53,383 nt of DNA from Elusimicrobiota bacterium (GTDB lineage Bacteria; Elusimicrobiota; Elusimicrobia; Elusimicrobiales; UBA9959). The notes under the pieces were generated by a model, which was not told the origin of the DNA, ran no database searches, and saw only the letters and a list, made by a program, of their open reading frames with translations. Shown piece by piece: positions 42,431 to 50,383 of this stretch (position 1 is the stretch's first letter; each line of letters starts with the position of its first letter). The position numbers were made by a program, and so were the translations under genes. Location of the stretch: positions 35,129 through 88,511 of the forward strand of contig DMXM01000012.1 in assembly GCA_003482905.1 (NCBI GenBank). Reading direction: 5' to 3'.

Positions 42431-42841
42431 ATGAAAGACAAACTCGTAAGGTTCGGCGTCTCGCTGGAGGGGGAACTTCTCCGGAAGTTCGACGCCTTTA
42501 TAGGCGCCGCGGGTTACGACAACCGCTCCAAGGCCATAGCCGACCTGATCCGCAGGGATTTCGTCAGCGACGTCTTCGCGCGCGGCGGCGCGGTGGCTGG
42601 CGCCGTTACCATTGTGTACGACCACCATAAGCGCGAAGTGGTGAACAAGCTGCTGGATATCCAGCACGACCACGGGGCCATGATCATTTCCGCCCAGCAC
42701 GTCCACCTCGACCACGACAACTGCCTTGAGATCATAGCCGTGAAAGGGCCCGGCGTCAAAGTAAAAGCCCTGGCCGATTTGCTAAAGTCCGTAAAAGGCG
42801 TAAAGCACGCCACGCTCAGCGTGACCAGCGCGGGTAAATAA
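42431..42841 (+). CDS. nikR: Nickel-responsive regulator NikR
   Basis: A 136-residue transcription factor. The N-terminal ribbon-helix-helix domain (KLVRFGVSLEGELLRKFDAFI) is joined to the ACT-like nickel domain. The four high-affinity ligands match NikR by spacing: His79 in IQHDHG, His90 and His92 in AQHVHLDHDN, and Cys98 in DNCLE. It binds DNA when loaded with nickel. The gene starts immediately at its putative operator. The downstream nickel permease is a natural target. It is separated from hypF by the cobalamin-controlled receptor. Confidence 0.96.
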   Translation: MKDKLVRFGVSLEGELLRKFDAFIGAAGYDNRSKAIADLIRRDFVSDVFARGGAVAGAVTIVYDHHKREVVNKLLDIQHDHGAMIISAQHVHLDHDNCLEIIAVKGPGVKVKALADLLKSVKGVKHATLSVTSAGK

Positions 42842-42856
42842 TTTTTTTGTCAGCCA

Positions 42857-42883
42857 GTAACACGAAGCGTAGAATAATAGCAC
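42857..42883 (+). promoter_or_regulatory. Possible second, degenerate regulator site
   Basis: GTAACAC-N13-ATAGCAC keeps the same half-site size and 13-base gap as the nikR dyad, but the halves point the same way rather than inverted. It lies in the short gap before the next gene. It may be a weak site or chance. Confidence 0.2.
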
Positions 42884-42895
42884 TGGGAGGACGGC

Positions 42896-43636
42896 ATGAG
42901 GAACATATTGGTCCTGGCGGCGATGATAGGCGCTTTTGGCGGCGAGGCGCGGGCTTTTCACCCGCTTATCGGCGAGGATACGGGGTTTCTGGGCAAGGAC
43001 GGGCGCCAGATAGAGGCGGCGTTGGAGCATTCGGTGTCCAAAGAGGGGCCGGACGTTTATTCCACCGGCGCCTCGGCCGAGCTTTCCTACGGCCTGTTCA
43101 AAGAGCTGGACGTGCTTATCACCGTTCCCTGGCAGGGCTGGAGCTCCGAAGGCATTTCGGAAAGCGGTCTGGGCGACGTGAGCGTGGAAGTCAAATTCCC
43201 GGTGGCCAGGGAGGCCGGCTGGACCCTGGCCCTTAAGCCGGGTTTTTCCCTGCCGGCCGGCAACGAGGCTAAAAGCCTGGGGGCCGGGAAAGGCGGCGTC
43301 TGGCTTTACGGCATAGCCGGCCGCGCGTCCGGCCCCTGGCAGTTCTACCTGAATTCCGGCTACCTGTTCAACCGCAATTCCCTGGACGAGGAGAAGAACA
43401 TCCTCAAAGCCTCGGCCGCCGCCGTGTACGAGATAATCCCCAAACTGCTGGCGACATCCGAGCTGGCGGCCGGGACCAATACGGACAAAGGCGCCTCCTC
43501 CCACCCCGTCTCCTCGGTGTTCGGCCTGGTCTGGTCCCCTTATCCGTCCCTGGACCTGGACGCCGGCGTCCGGTTCGGACTGTCCCGTTCGGCCGACGAC
43601 CTGGGCCTGCTGGCCGGGCTTACCCTCAGGCTTTGA
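42896..43636 (+). CDS. Outer-membrane beta-barrel, MetA-pathway-like
   Basis: A 246-residue exported protein with a signal sequence (ILVLAAMIGAFGGEARAF). The body shows barrel strands with the pattern of the 'MetA-pathway of phenol degradation' type outer-membrane proteins (GLFKELDVLITVPWQG; GDVSVEVKFPVAREAGW; ALKPGFSLPAGN). It ends LAGLTLRL. It lies between nikR and the nickel permease gene, so a passive pore for nickel or its chelates is a reasonable inference. Confidence 0.7.
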   Translation: MRNILVLAAMIGAFGGEARAFHPLIGEDTGFLGKDGRQIEAALEHSVSKEGPDVYSTGASAELSYGLFKELDVLITVPWQGWSSEGISESGLGDVSVEVKFPVAREAGWTLALKPGFSLPAGNEAKSLGAGKGGVWLYGIAGRASGPWQFYLNSGYLFNRNSLDEEKNILKASAAAVYEIIPKLLATSELAAGTNTDKGASSHPVSSVFGLVWSPYPSLDLDAGVRFGLSRSADDLGLLAGLTLRL

Positions 43637-43654
43637 TTTTAAGGAGAACTTGAA

Positions 43655-44362
43655 ATGGAAAATAACGCCATACTGCTGACCGCCGCTTCCCTGGGCTTCA
43701 TCCACACGGTGCTGGGGCCCGACCATTATATCCCGTTCGTGGCGCTGGCCAGGGCGCGGGCCTGGTCCGCCTCCAAAACCGCGGCGGTAACTTTTTTATG
43801 CGGCGTCGGCCACGTGGGCAGTTCAGTGTTGATAGGCCTGGCCGGGATCTGGCTGGGGACCGCCGTTTCACGCCTGGAATGGATAGAGGGCCTGAGGGGG
43901 GACGTCGCGGGCTGGCTGCTGCTCTCGTTCGGTCTGGCCTATATGGTCTGGGGCATAAAGAAGGCTTTAAGGGGAGAAAAACACTCGCATATACATTCCC
44001 ATGGCGGCCCGGAGCATTCCCACGCGCATGGTCACGAAACCGGGCACGCGCACCCGCACCCGCACCCGCACGCTGATAAAAGCTCCGTAACTCCCTGGGC
44101 GCTGTTCATCGTTTTTATTTTCGGTCCGTGCGAGCCGCTCATCCCCGTGCTGATGTACCCGGCTTTAAAGACGGGAACGGGGCTTGCCTTTGGCGCGGCG
44201 GCCGTCTTCTCGGCAGTTACAATAGCCACAATGCTGGCCTCGGTGTTCCTGCTGCTGCGGGGGATAAGCCTTTTCCCGGCGGAGCGCATGGAACGTTACG
44301 CGCATGCGCTGGCCGGCTTCGCCGTTTTCGCCTGCGGGGTGGCGGTTAAAGCGGGGCTTTGA
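43655..44362 (+). CDS. UreH-type nickel/cobalt permease
   Basis: A 235-residue inner-membrane protein with six or seven helices. The first helix has HTVLGPDHYIPF, the metal-transport signature (His...AspHis) of UreH/NiCoT-like permeases, and the second conserved motif is FGPCEPLIPVLM. Between them lies a cytoplasmic or periplasmic loop very rich in histidine (HSHIHSHGGPEHSHAHGH..., about 108-145) that can bind Ni2+. It should bring nickel to the hydrogenase maturation enzymes. A strong ribosome site (AAGGAG) precedes the ATG. Confidence 0.92.
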   Translation: MENNAILLTAASLGFIHTVLGPDHYIPFVALARARAWSASKTAAVTFLCGVGHVGSSVLIGLAGIWLGTAVSRLEWIEGLRGDVAGWLLLSFGLAYMVWGIKKALRGEKHSHIHSHGGPEHSHAHGHETGHAHPHPHPHADKSSVTPWALFIVFIFGPCEPLIPVLMYPALKTGTGLAFGAAAVFSAVTIATMLASVFLLLRGISLFPAERMERYAHALAGFAVFACGVAVKAGL

Positions 44363-44388
44363 CATTTGTCCGGGGGCGGCGCTAATTT

Positions 44389-44397
44389 TGGTAAAAT
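44389..44397 (+). promoter_or_regulatory. Extended -10 promoter before the M15-like peptidase gene
   Basis: TGGTAAAAT, an extended -10 with one mismatch in the hexamer, lies 10 bases before the ATG at 44408. The predicted leader is only three or four bases. A TTGACA further upstream is too distant to act as its -35. Confidence 0.4.
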
Positions 44398-44407
44398 ATG
44401 TCCTCTG

Positions 44408-45283
44408 ATGCCAAGGCCCGCATTTAATTTAATTCTCGCTTCATTGCTGTTGTCTTTCAGCCCGGGCGCCGGCGCGCAGGGGCTCGGGCCCGTCACCGAA
44501 GATTCCATTGAACTCAGCACCTCCTCGCTGCTGGAACAGCTGGCCTCCATCCCCGACTATACCGTAACCCCCGATACCACGCCCGTGACCGAGGCCGACG
44601 TGCAGGAACTGGAGGAAGGCGAGGACGCGGAAACCTATATTTTTATAAGCAGCGCCATGGCCCAGACCCCCGAGCCAGTGAACCTGGGCGGCAACGGCAA
44701 GCTTACACTGATACGCAGCGATAACGGCCAGAAGCTTACCGCGCGCTACCGCCTGGCGGACGGCACTTATGACGGCGAGGCGCTGGCCAGGCTGGACCAC
44801 CATATGCGCTGCAGCCTTACCGGCCGCGAGACGCGCATGTCGGTGAAGCTTATAGAACTTCTGGACGCGGTGGAAGATAAGTTCGGCAAGAAAGGCCTTA
44901 CGCTCTTAAGCGGCTATCGCACCCCCAAGAACAACGGCCAGACCTCCGGCGCCGCCAGGCACAGCCTGCACATGCTGGGCTGGGCCGCCGATATAAAGAT
45001 CCCCGGCTACAGTTCCGCGAAGATCAAGAAATACGGCCAGAAGCTGTGGGCAGGCGGCGTAGGGTACTATCCGTACAAGGGCTTTACCCACCTGGACGTA
45101 GGCAAAGCCCGCTACTGGGCCGTAGGCCGCCCCCCGCGCCGGCGCCGTCACCGCCGCGCCCCAAAGCGCGCCACCACGGCGCGCAGGCCGGCCGCAAAAA
45201 GGCCGGGCCCCGCGCCCAATAAAAAGCCCTCCGCGCCCGCCAAGCTCTCCTCCAAACAGAAGTCCGCTAAAAGCAAATCATAA
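44408..45283 (+). CDS. DUF882 / M15-like murein peptidase
   Basis: A 291-residue exported protein. A signal segment lies at about 1-25 (LILASLLLSFSPGAGAQ). The catalytic domain spans about 110-240. It has SGYRTPKNNG, ARHSLHMLGWAADIKIPG (the zinc His-x6-Asp pair) and a final THLDVGKARYW histidine, as in YcbK-like L,D-endopeptidases. The C-terminal 45 residues are a strongly basic Arg/Lys/Pro-rich tail that may bind DNA, lipopolysaccharide or murein. The ATG at 44408 is chosen because upstream residues fit no signal peptide. It is followed by a long inverted repeat. Confidence 0.85.
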   Translation: MPRPAFNLILASLLLSFSPGAGAQGLGPVTEDSIELSTSSLLEQLASIPDYTVTPDTTPVTEADVQELEEGEDAETYIFISSAMAQTPEPVNLGGNGKLTLIRSDNGQKLTARYRLADGTYDGEALARLDHHMRCSLTGRETRMSVKLIELLDAVEDKFGKKGLTLLSGYRTPKNNGQTSGAARHSLHMLGWAADIKIPGYSSAKIKKYGQKLWAGGVGYYPYKGFTHLDVGKARYWAVGRPPRRRRHRRAPKRATTARRPAAKRPGPAPNKKPSAPAKLSSKQKSAKSKS

Positions 45284-45285
45284 TT

Positions 45286-45333
45286 ATTGGGGACACAATA
45301 CCTGTTTTGGGAAATAGGTATTGTGTCCCCAAT
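45286..45333. repeat. 18-bp perfect inverted repeat (GGGGACACAATACC type)
   Basis: ATTGGGGACACAATACCT (45286-45303) pairs perfectly with AGGTATTGTGTCCCCAAT (45316-45333), and further pairing across the loop tightens it to four bases. This GGGGACAC...GTGTCCCC motif is familiar from repetitive extragenic palindromes that RAYT-type transposases mobilise in other bacteria. No such transposase is in the window. Confidence 0.85.
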
Positions 45334-45424
45334 CCCCTAAAAAACAGCTCCTGCGGCGCCGGTAGGCAAATGAATATATTTACATATACAGCAAGCTGCG
45401 TAATGCGGTAAAATACAGTATAAG

Positions 45425-45671
45425 GGTTCGGAGCGCAGGCTCCGGAGGCATGGGATGGTCGGGCCGCCATCACCGGTTTAGCTGCCGGTGTGGCGGATTT
45501 TCATTTGCAGCTATATCCGCATACCCGTAGTTGAACTTGCCACGTTCAAAACGGAGGCGGCATGTATAATAATTTATCATACGTATAATGGATGGTGGGG
45601 GATCGTAATCCGGGTTAGTGTATATCGGCGGCACCTCTTGGCCGTTAAGTGGTGATTCAACCTGGGGGATA
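45425..45671 (+). promoter_or_regulatory. Structured leader before the cation exchanger gene
   Basis: About 245 bases without a gene. It contains a hairpin at 45429-45444 (CGGAGC-GCAG-GCTCCG) and a second at 45464-45496 (CCGCCA-T-CACCGG with CCGGTG-TGGCGG, one bulge), then AT-rich TATAAT repeats near 45564 and 45585. A TATAAG lies just upstream at 45419. It may be a cis-acting RNA that senses an ion. It does not match the Mn, Mg, fluoride or c-di-GMP riboswitch cores I know. Confidence 0.4.
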
Positions 45672-46601
45672 ATGAACGATTATAGCGCTTTGCTCCTTGG
45701 CATAGCCTTCGCCGGTATCGGAGGGGAACTCTTTGTCCGCGGCGCGGTGGGCCTGGCGTCCTGGGCGAGGGTTTCTCCGGGGATCATAGGCGTAACCATC
45801 GCGGCGTTCGCCACCTCTAGCCCTGAATTGTCAGTCGCTATAAATGCCGCCCTGGCCGGGAAACCCCAGATCACCCTCGGCGACGCCCTGGGCAGCAATG
45901 TCGTGAATATCGCCCTGATCCTCGCCATGGCGCTTGTAATTTCCAGGATCCAAAGTCCGCGCGACAGCATAAAACGGGATTTCCCCGTGGCTTTCCTGAT
46001 CCCGATAATCACCGGTGTCCTGTGCCTGGACGGAAAGCTTTCCCGGTTCGACGGTGTGCTTATGCTGGGCATGTTCTTCGCCTGGCTCACGGCGGTGATC
46101 ATAGAGGCGCGCAGCCAGCGCAGCGCTGCCGCTAAGGTTCTTGGCGCGCAGCGAGGGTGGCTGGCCGTTCTTTCATGCGCAGCCGGCCTCGCCTCCCTAG
46201 CCGCTGCCGGGAATCTTATTGTGGCGGGAGCAAGAGGTATCGCCATTTCCTTCGGGATAGACGAATTCGTCATTGGGGCGACCGTAGTGGCGGTAGGCAC
46301 GTCCATGCCCGAACTCGCCACAACGCTCATCGCCAAGTTCCGCGGCCACGACGATATCGGCCTGGGAACTATTTTAGGCAGCAATATCTACAACGGAATC
46401 TTTATTGTTGCGATTGCGGCCATTATTACCCCGATAACAGTTGTTTGGCGCGAGGTGGCTATGACATTGGGGTTCGGCCTTGCGGCATTGGCCCTTGCCT
46501 ATCCTGCGCGCGAGGGTGGCATCGGATGCGGGCGTGGTATCCTGCTGCTGGCTCTGTATGCCGTGTATCTGGCCTTCATCTTTAAACATCAGGCGGCCTG
46601 A
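45672..46601 (+). CDS. CaCA-family Na+/Ca2+ exchanger (YrbG-like)
   Basis: A 309-residue inner-membrane antiporter with about ten helices and two alpha repeats. Repeat 1 has GVTIAAFATSSPELSVA and GDALGSNVVNIAL; repeat 2 has GATVVAVGTSMPELATT and GTILGSNIYNGIF. The acidic residues and serines of the ion-binding sites are present. It exports Ca2+ in exchange for Na+ or K+, or acts on other divalent ions. The ATG at 45672 is preceded by GGGGG. The trehalose operon begins 68 bases after it, so osmotic or ionic stress may link them. Confidence 0.93.
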   Translation: MNDYSALLLGIAFAGIGGELFVRGAVGLASWARVSPGIIGVTIAAFATSSPELSVAINAALAGKPQITLGDALGSNVVNIALILAMALVISRIQSPRDSIKRDFPVAFLIPIITGVLCLDGKLSRFDGVLMLGMFFAWLTAVIIEARSQRSAAAKVLGAQRGWLAVLSCAAGLASLAAAGNLIVAGARGIAISFGIDEFVIGATVVAVGTSMPELATTLIAKFRGHDDIGLGTILGSNIYNGIFIVAIAAIITPITVVWREVAMTLGFGLAALALAYPAREGGIGCGRGILLLALYAVYLAFIFKHQAA

Positions 46602-46669
46602 TGGGGAAAGCGGGCTGGAATCGGGTTTTCAGGGACAAAGCCGGGCCGCTTTCAAAAGGAGAAGTTCTT

Positions 46670-48925
46670 ATGCGTATAACTTTCAAGCTTATCGTTTCGC
46701 TTATCGTCGTGGTGGTATTCGTGGCCCTTGTTTCCGCCTGGTTCAATGTGAGGCAGGAAAGGATCAAGCTTTATGACGAGGTTCGCGCCCAGTCCGCCCT
46801 GCTCGCCGAGAGTTTCAAGGAAAGCATAAGGCACAACCTGGAAACAAAGAACAGGGCCGGGCTGCAGAAACTCGCCGATAAATTCCAGAACCAGAAAAAG
46901 CTGGAGGGCGTGGCCGTCTATGATTCGGCCGGCAGCCTGATCTCCGGGTCTTCGTCCCTGCCGCCGGAGCTGCTGGCCCGCGTCCCGGAGATAAACGCGC
47001 TCATAGCCGGGGGAGACGGTTCCGACAGGCCATACGCTCTTGGCAGCAAGAAGATCTACCTCTACCCGCTGGCGCTGACTTTTAACGAGAATGAAAAAGC
47101 GCGTATAGTCCTTTTTACCGACATCTCGTATATAGACTACGACCTGTTCAAGATCTGGAAGCGCACCCTTATAAGGCTGCTCGCCCAGATGATCCTTATC
47201 TCGCTGGTGACGCTCTTTGTTATAAGGTGGAACCTGGTGGACCCGGTGATCCAGCTGGCCGACTGGATGAAGAAGCTCCGGGTCGGCGAGGCGGACGGGC
47301 ATATGCCGCAGCTGAAAGGGGACATCTTCGCGCCTTTGGCGCGGGAAGCGACGACCCTGGCGAGCAACCTGCGGGCGGCGCGCCGGGCCGCGCAGAACGA
47401 GGCGCGCCTGCGGCAGAACGGCGAATCCCTCTGGACCCCGGAGAGGCTGAAGGAGCACATCAAGAGCAAGATGGACGGGCGGCCGCTCTTCGTGGTTTCC
47501 AACCGCGAGCCCTACATGCATATCAAGGAAGGCAAGGATATAAGGACCATTGTCCCGGCCGGCGGCCTGGTAACCGCGCTTGACCCCATTATGAAGGCTG
47601 CGGGCGGCACCTGGGTGGCGCACGGCAGCGGCGAGGCGGACTTTGAGGTGACGGACGCCGACAACCGCATTAAAGTGCCGCCGGAAGAACCCGCCTATAA
47701 CCTGCGCCGCGTGCCGCTTACGAAAGAAGAGGAGGACGGCTACTACTATGGCTTCTCCAACGAGGGGATCTGGCCGCTCTGCCATATCGCCCACGTGCGT
47801 CCGACTTTCAGGAAAGAGGACTGGCAATATTACTACGACGTAAATAAAAAGTTCGCGGAAACGGTGCTTGAGGAGATCGCGGACGTCAAAGAGCCCTGCG
47901 TACTGATACAGGACTATCATTTTACGCTGCTGCCCAGCATGATAAAAGCCGTGCGGCCCGACGCGCGCGTGGCGGTGTTCTGGCATATCCCCTGGCCCAA
48001 CCCGGAAACCTTCGGCATCTGCCCCTGGCAGAAAGAACTGGTGCTGGGGCTGCTGGGCGCCGACCTGATAGGTTTTCACACACAGTTCTTCTGCAACAAC
48101 TTCCTCGACACCGTCGACCGCACCATGGAATCCCGCATAAACTGGGAGCATTTCTCGGTGCAGAAGGAAGGGCATATCACCATGGTGAAGCCTTTTCCCA
48201 TCAGCGTAGATTTCCAGCAGCCGGATAAAGAAGTAAAGGCTTTGGGCCGGAAACCGGACCCCAAAACGGTAATAAAAGAGCTGGGCCTTAGAGCCGAATA
48301 CATCGGCGTTGGCGTGGACCGCATAGACTATACCAAGGGCATACTGGAGCGCGTGAAGGCCGTGGAGAGGTTCCTGGAGAAACATCCGGAGTACCAGGGC
48401 AAGTTCACGCTGATGCAGCTGGGCGCGCCCAGCCGCACGCATATCCCGCAGTATCACCGGTTCCTGGCCGAGCTGCATGCCGAGGTGGACCGGATAAACT
48501 GGCGGTTCAAGGCCAAGGACTGGAAGGCCATAGTCTTTCTGGAGAAGCACCACGACCACAAGACCATAACCAAGTTCTATAAGATAGCCGATACCTGCCT
48601 GGTCACCTCGCTGCACGACGGCATGAACCTGGTGGCCAAGGAATTCGTTGCCGCCCGGGACGATAATTCCGGCGTTCTTATACTCAGCCGCTTCGCCGGG
48701 GCCTCCCGCGAAATGAAGGATGCGCTTATTGTAAATCCCTACGATATAGAGCAGATGGCCGACGCCATCTATTATTCCCTCACCATGCCGAAAGAGGAGA
48801 TAACCGAGCGGATGACCCGCATGCGCCAGGACCTGCATGAGAATAATATTTACAAGTGGGCCGCGAACCTTACCGGCGAGCTGATGAAGCTGCGCATGGA
48901 CGAGTTCAAGCTGCCGGTCGCGTAA
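46670..48925 (+). CDS. otsA: Membrane sensor-HAMP fused trehalose-6-phosphate synthase
   Basis: A 751-residue protein. Two membrane helices (about 6-24 and 168-188) enclose an extracytoplasmic region of about 140 residues. A HAMP-like linker and coiled segment follow (about 188-265). Then comes a full GT20 OtsA domain (about 270-745) with VVSNREPY, the glycine loop PAGGLVTALDPIMKAAGGTW, ADLIGFHTQFFCNN and RIDYTKGILERV. It makes trehalose 6-phosphate from UDP-glucose (or another NDP-glucose) and glucose-6-phosphate. An AAGGAG lies before the ATG at 46670. The layout suggests an enzyme driven by an external or envelope signal. Confidence 0.9.
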   Translation: MRITFKLIVSLIVVVVFVALVSAWFNVRQERIKLYDEVRAQSALLAESFKESIRHNLETKNRAGLQKLADKFQNQKKLEGVAVYDSAGSLISGSSSLPPELLARVPEINALIAGGDGSDRPYALGSKKIYLYPLALTFNENEKARIVLFTDISYIDYDLFKIWKRTLIRLLAQMILISLVTLFVIRWNLVDPVIQLADWMKKLRVGEADGHMPQLKGDIFAPLAREATTLASNLRAARRAAQNEARLRQNGESLWTPERLKEHIKSKMDGRPLFVVSNREPYMHIKEGKDIRTIVPAGGLVTALDPIMKAAGGTWVAHGSGEADFEVTDADNRIKVPPEEPAYNLRRVPLTKEEEDGYYYGFSNEGIWPLCHIAHVRPTFRKEDWQYYYDVNKKFAETVLEEIADVKEPCVLIQDYHFTLLPSMIKAVRPDARVAVFWHIPWPNPETFGICPWQKELVLGLLGADLIGFHTQFFCNNFLDTVDRTMESRINWEHFSVQKEGHITMVKPFPISVDFQQPDKEVKALGRKPDPKTVIKELGLRAEYIGVGVDRIDYTKGILERVKAVERFLEKHPEYQGKFTLMQLGAPSRTHIPQYHRFLAELHAEVDRINWRFKAKDWKAIVFLEKHHDHKTITKFYKIADTCLVTSLHDGMNLVAKEFVAARDDNSGVLILSRFAGASREMKDALIVNPYDIEQMADAIYYSLTMPKEEITERMTRMRQDLHENNIYKWAANLTGELMKLRMDEFKLPVA

Positions 48926-48926
48926 A

Positions 48927-49712
48927 ATGAAGAACTTCTGGAAGCACTCCGCCGACATTGCGGCCCGGCTTACGGCCGCGCCCAGGCTGCTGGTAACGCT
49001 GGATTTCGACGGTACGCTGGCGGCCCTGGCGGAAACCCCCGGACAGGCGCGGCTGACGCCGCAATTCAAGGCCGCGTTGAAGGCTTTGGCGGCAAGTCCC
49101 GGTGTTTTTGTTTTCGTACTCAGCGGGCGGGCTTTAAGCGGGGTGTGCCCCCTGGTGGGGCTGCGGAACATCTATTACGGCGGGAACCACGGTATCGAGA
49201 TAAAGGGCCCGGGCTTCGTCTGGCGCGACGCGGGGGCGGCGAAAGCGCGGGCCGGGGTGGCCGCAGCCACCGCCGAAATGCGGGAGAGATTCCCGGCGGG
49301 CACCGGCGTACTGGTGGAGGACAAGGTGTTCTCGGCCAGCGTGCATTACCGTAATCTCAAGGCGCCGTACCGCCGGGGTTTCTTCAGCCGGATGAAAGCC
49401 ATAATGTCCGCTCCCGGGCGGGGCCTGCGCTGGCGCCGCGGGCATAAGGTCTTTGAGCTGCTGCCTCTCGGCGCGTCGCATAAAGGCAGCGCGGTAAACC
49501 GGTTGTCCTCAAAACTGGCCCGCCCTCTGGTGGTGGCGGTCGGCGACGACCTTACCGACGAGGACATGTTTGAGGCGGTCAACGGGCGCGGTATAGCTGT
49601 GAGGGTGGGCCGAAAAGCCGGGTCAAACGCAGGATATTATCTGTCGGGCCAGACGGAAGTGCTGCGTCTGCTGCGCTTTATCTCGGAGGCAAGGGATTGG
49701 GGGAAGAAATGA
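48927..49712 (+). CDS. otsB: Trehalose-6-phosphate phosphatase
   Basis: A 261-residue HAD phosphatase that releases free trehalose. Motif I is LVTLDFDGTLAAL (nucleophile Asp), motif II is VLSGRALSG, and the C-terminal motif is VGDDLTDEDMFEA. NHGIEIKGPG and KVFELLPLGASHKGSAV are OtsB-type marks. It begins two bases after otsA ends, so the two act together. The N-terminus is short and cytoplasmic. Confidence 0.95.
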   Translation: MKNFWKHSADIAARLTAAPRLLVTLDFDGTLAALAETPGQARLTPQFKAALKALAASPGVFVFVLSGRALSGVCPLVGLRNIYYGGNHGIEIKGPGFVWRDAGAAKARAGVAAATAEMRERFPAGTGVLVEDKVFSASVHYRNLKAPYRRGFFSRMKAIMSAPGRGLRWRRGHKVFELLPLGASHKGSAVNRLSSKLARPLVVAVGDDLTDEDMFEAVNGRGIAVRVGRKAGSNAGYYLSGQTEVLRLLRFISEARDWGKK

Positions 49713-50383
49713 GAACGTCAAATGTGGAGCCATTTAAATTCTGCACGCGCCTTACGCTCACGGAAGTAACAGGGCGCAGGGCTTATAACATAACCGAACT
49801 GCTGGAAGGCCTCAAAGCGGCCGACGACGCGGTTATCTACCACCACACGCACCGCTTTATCAAGCAATCGCACCACCTGGTGCCGGAGGGCGCTAACGAC
49901 TTCGCCTACTGGGTGACCAACACGGTGCAGGCCGACCGCCTCGGCGAGGAACTCACCTCTATAGACATCGTGCGGTATAATTCGCTGGCCGATATCCGCA
50001 GCGCCTTCGTGGAAATGCTCGGGCGCCACCTCTCCGAGAATCCCGGACCGCAGCGCACCGTAGCCCCGGGCCGCGAGTTCCACTTTATGCGCGCCATAAG
50101 GTATTCCGTGCCCACGGATTGCGCCGCGCGCGATTACGCCTCGTTCATAGAGTGCCTGAAGAACGTCAGCGTCTCCAGCCTGTACCTGCACGTCTTCGAG
50201 GCCCGGCTCCGTCCTCCTTACGGCGTGGACGACTTCTCCTACTGGTTCAAGACCAACTTTGGCGACGAGGTAATAGGCAGGGAAATTTCCCGCCTGGACC
50301 CCTATTCCTATACGCTCGAAAGCCTGCGGCGGAGAATAATCGCCATAATCGAGCGCCGCCTCGCGGAGGTAAAAAATGCCTAA
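49709..50383 (+). CDS. DUF5752 family protein
   Basis: A 224-residue protein made of two similar halves, each with an FxFCT/FHFMRAI start, a helical core and a segment on the pattern of DFAYWVTN / DFSYWFKTN, E.LTSIDIVRYNSL / EISRLDPYSYTL. It seems to be a duplicated domain. DUF5752 proteins are found next to trehalose and glucosylglycerate synthesis genes, but their role is not known. It overlaps otsB by four bases and treT by eight, so it is clearly part of the pathway, possibly as a regulatory subunit. Confidence 0.75.
   Translation: MRTSNVEPFKFCTRLTLTEVTGRRAYNITELLEGLKAADDAVIYHHTHRFIKQSHHLVPEGANDFAYWVTNTVQADRLGEELTSIDIVRYNSLADIRSAFVEMLGRHLSENPGPQRTVAPGREFHFMRAIRYSVPTDCAARDYASFIECLKNVSVSSLYLHVFEARLRPPYGVDDFSYWFKTNFGDEVIGREISRLDPYSYTLESLRRRIIAIIERRLAEVKNA

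Noticed and set aside
44359..44364. TTGACA as the -35 of the M15-like gene
   Set aside because: It is 27 bases from the best -10, far beyond a usable spacing.
45425..45500. Known riboswitch (Mn, fluoride, c-di-GMP, ZTP) ahead of the exchanger
   Set aside because: None of the conserved cores I know is present; only unassigned hairpins can be supported.
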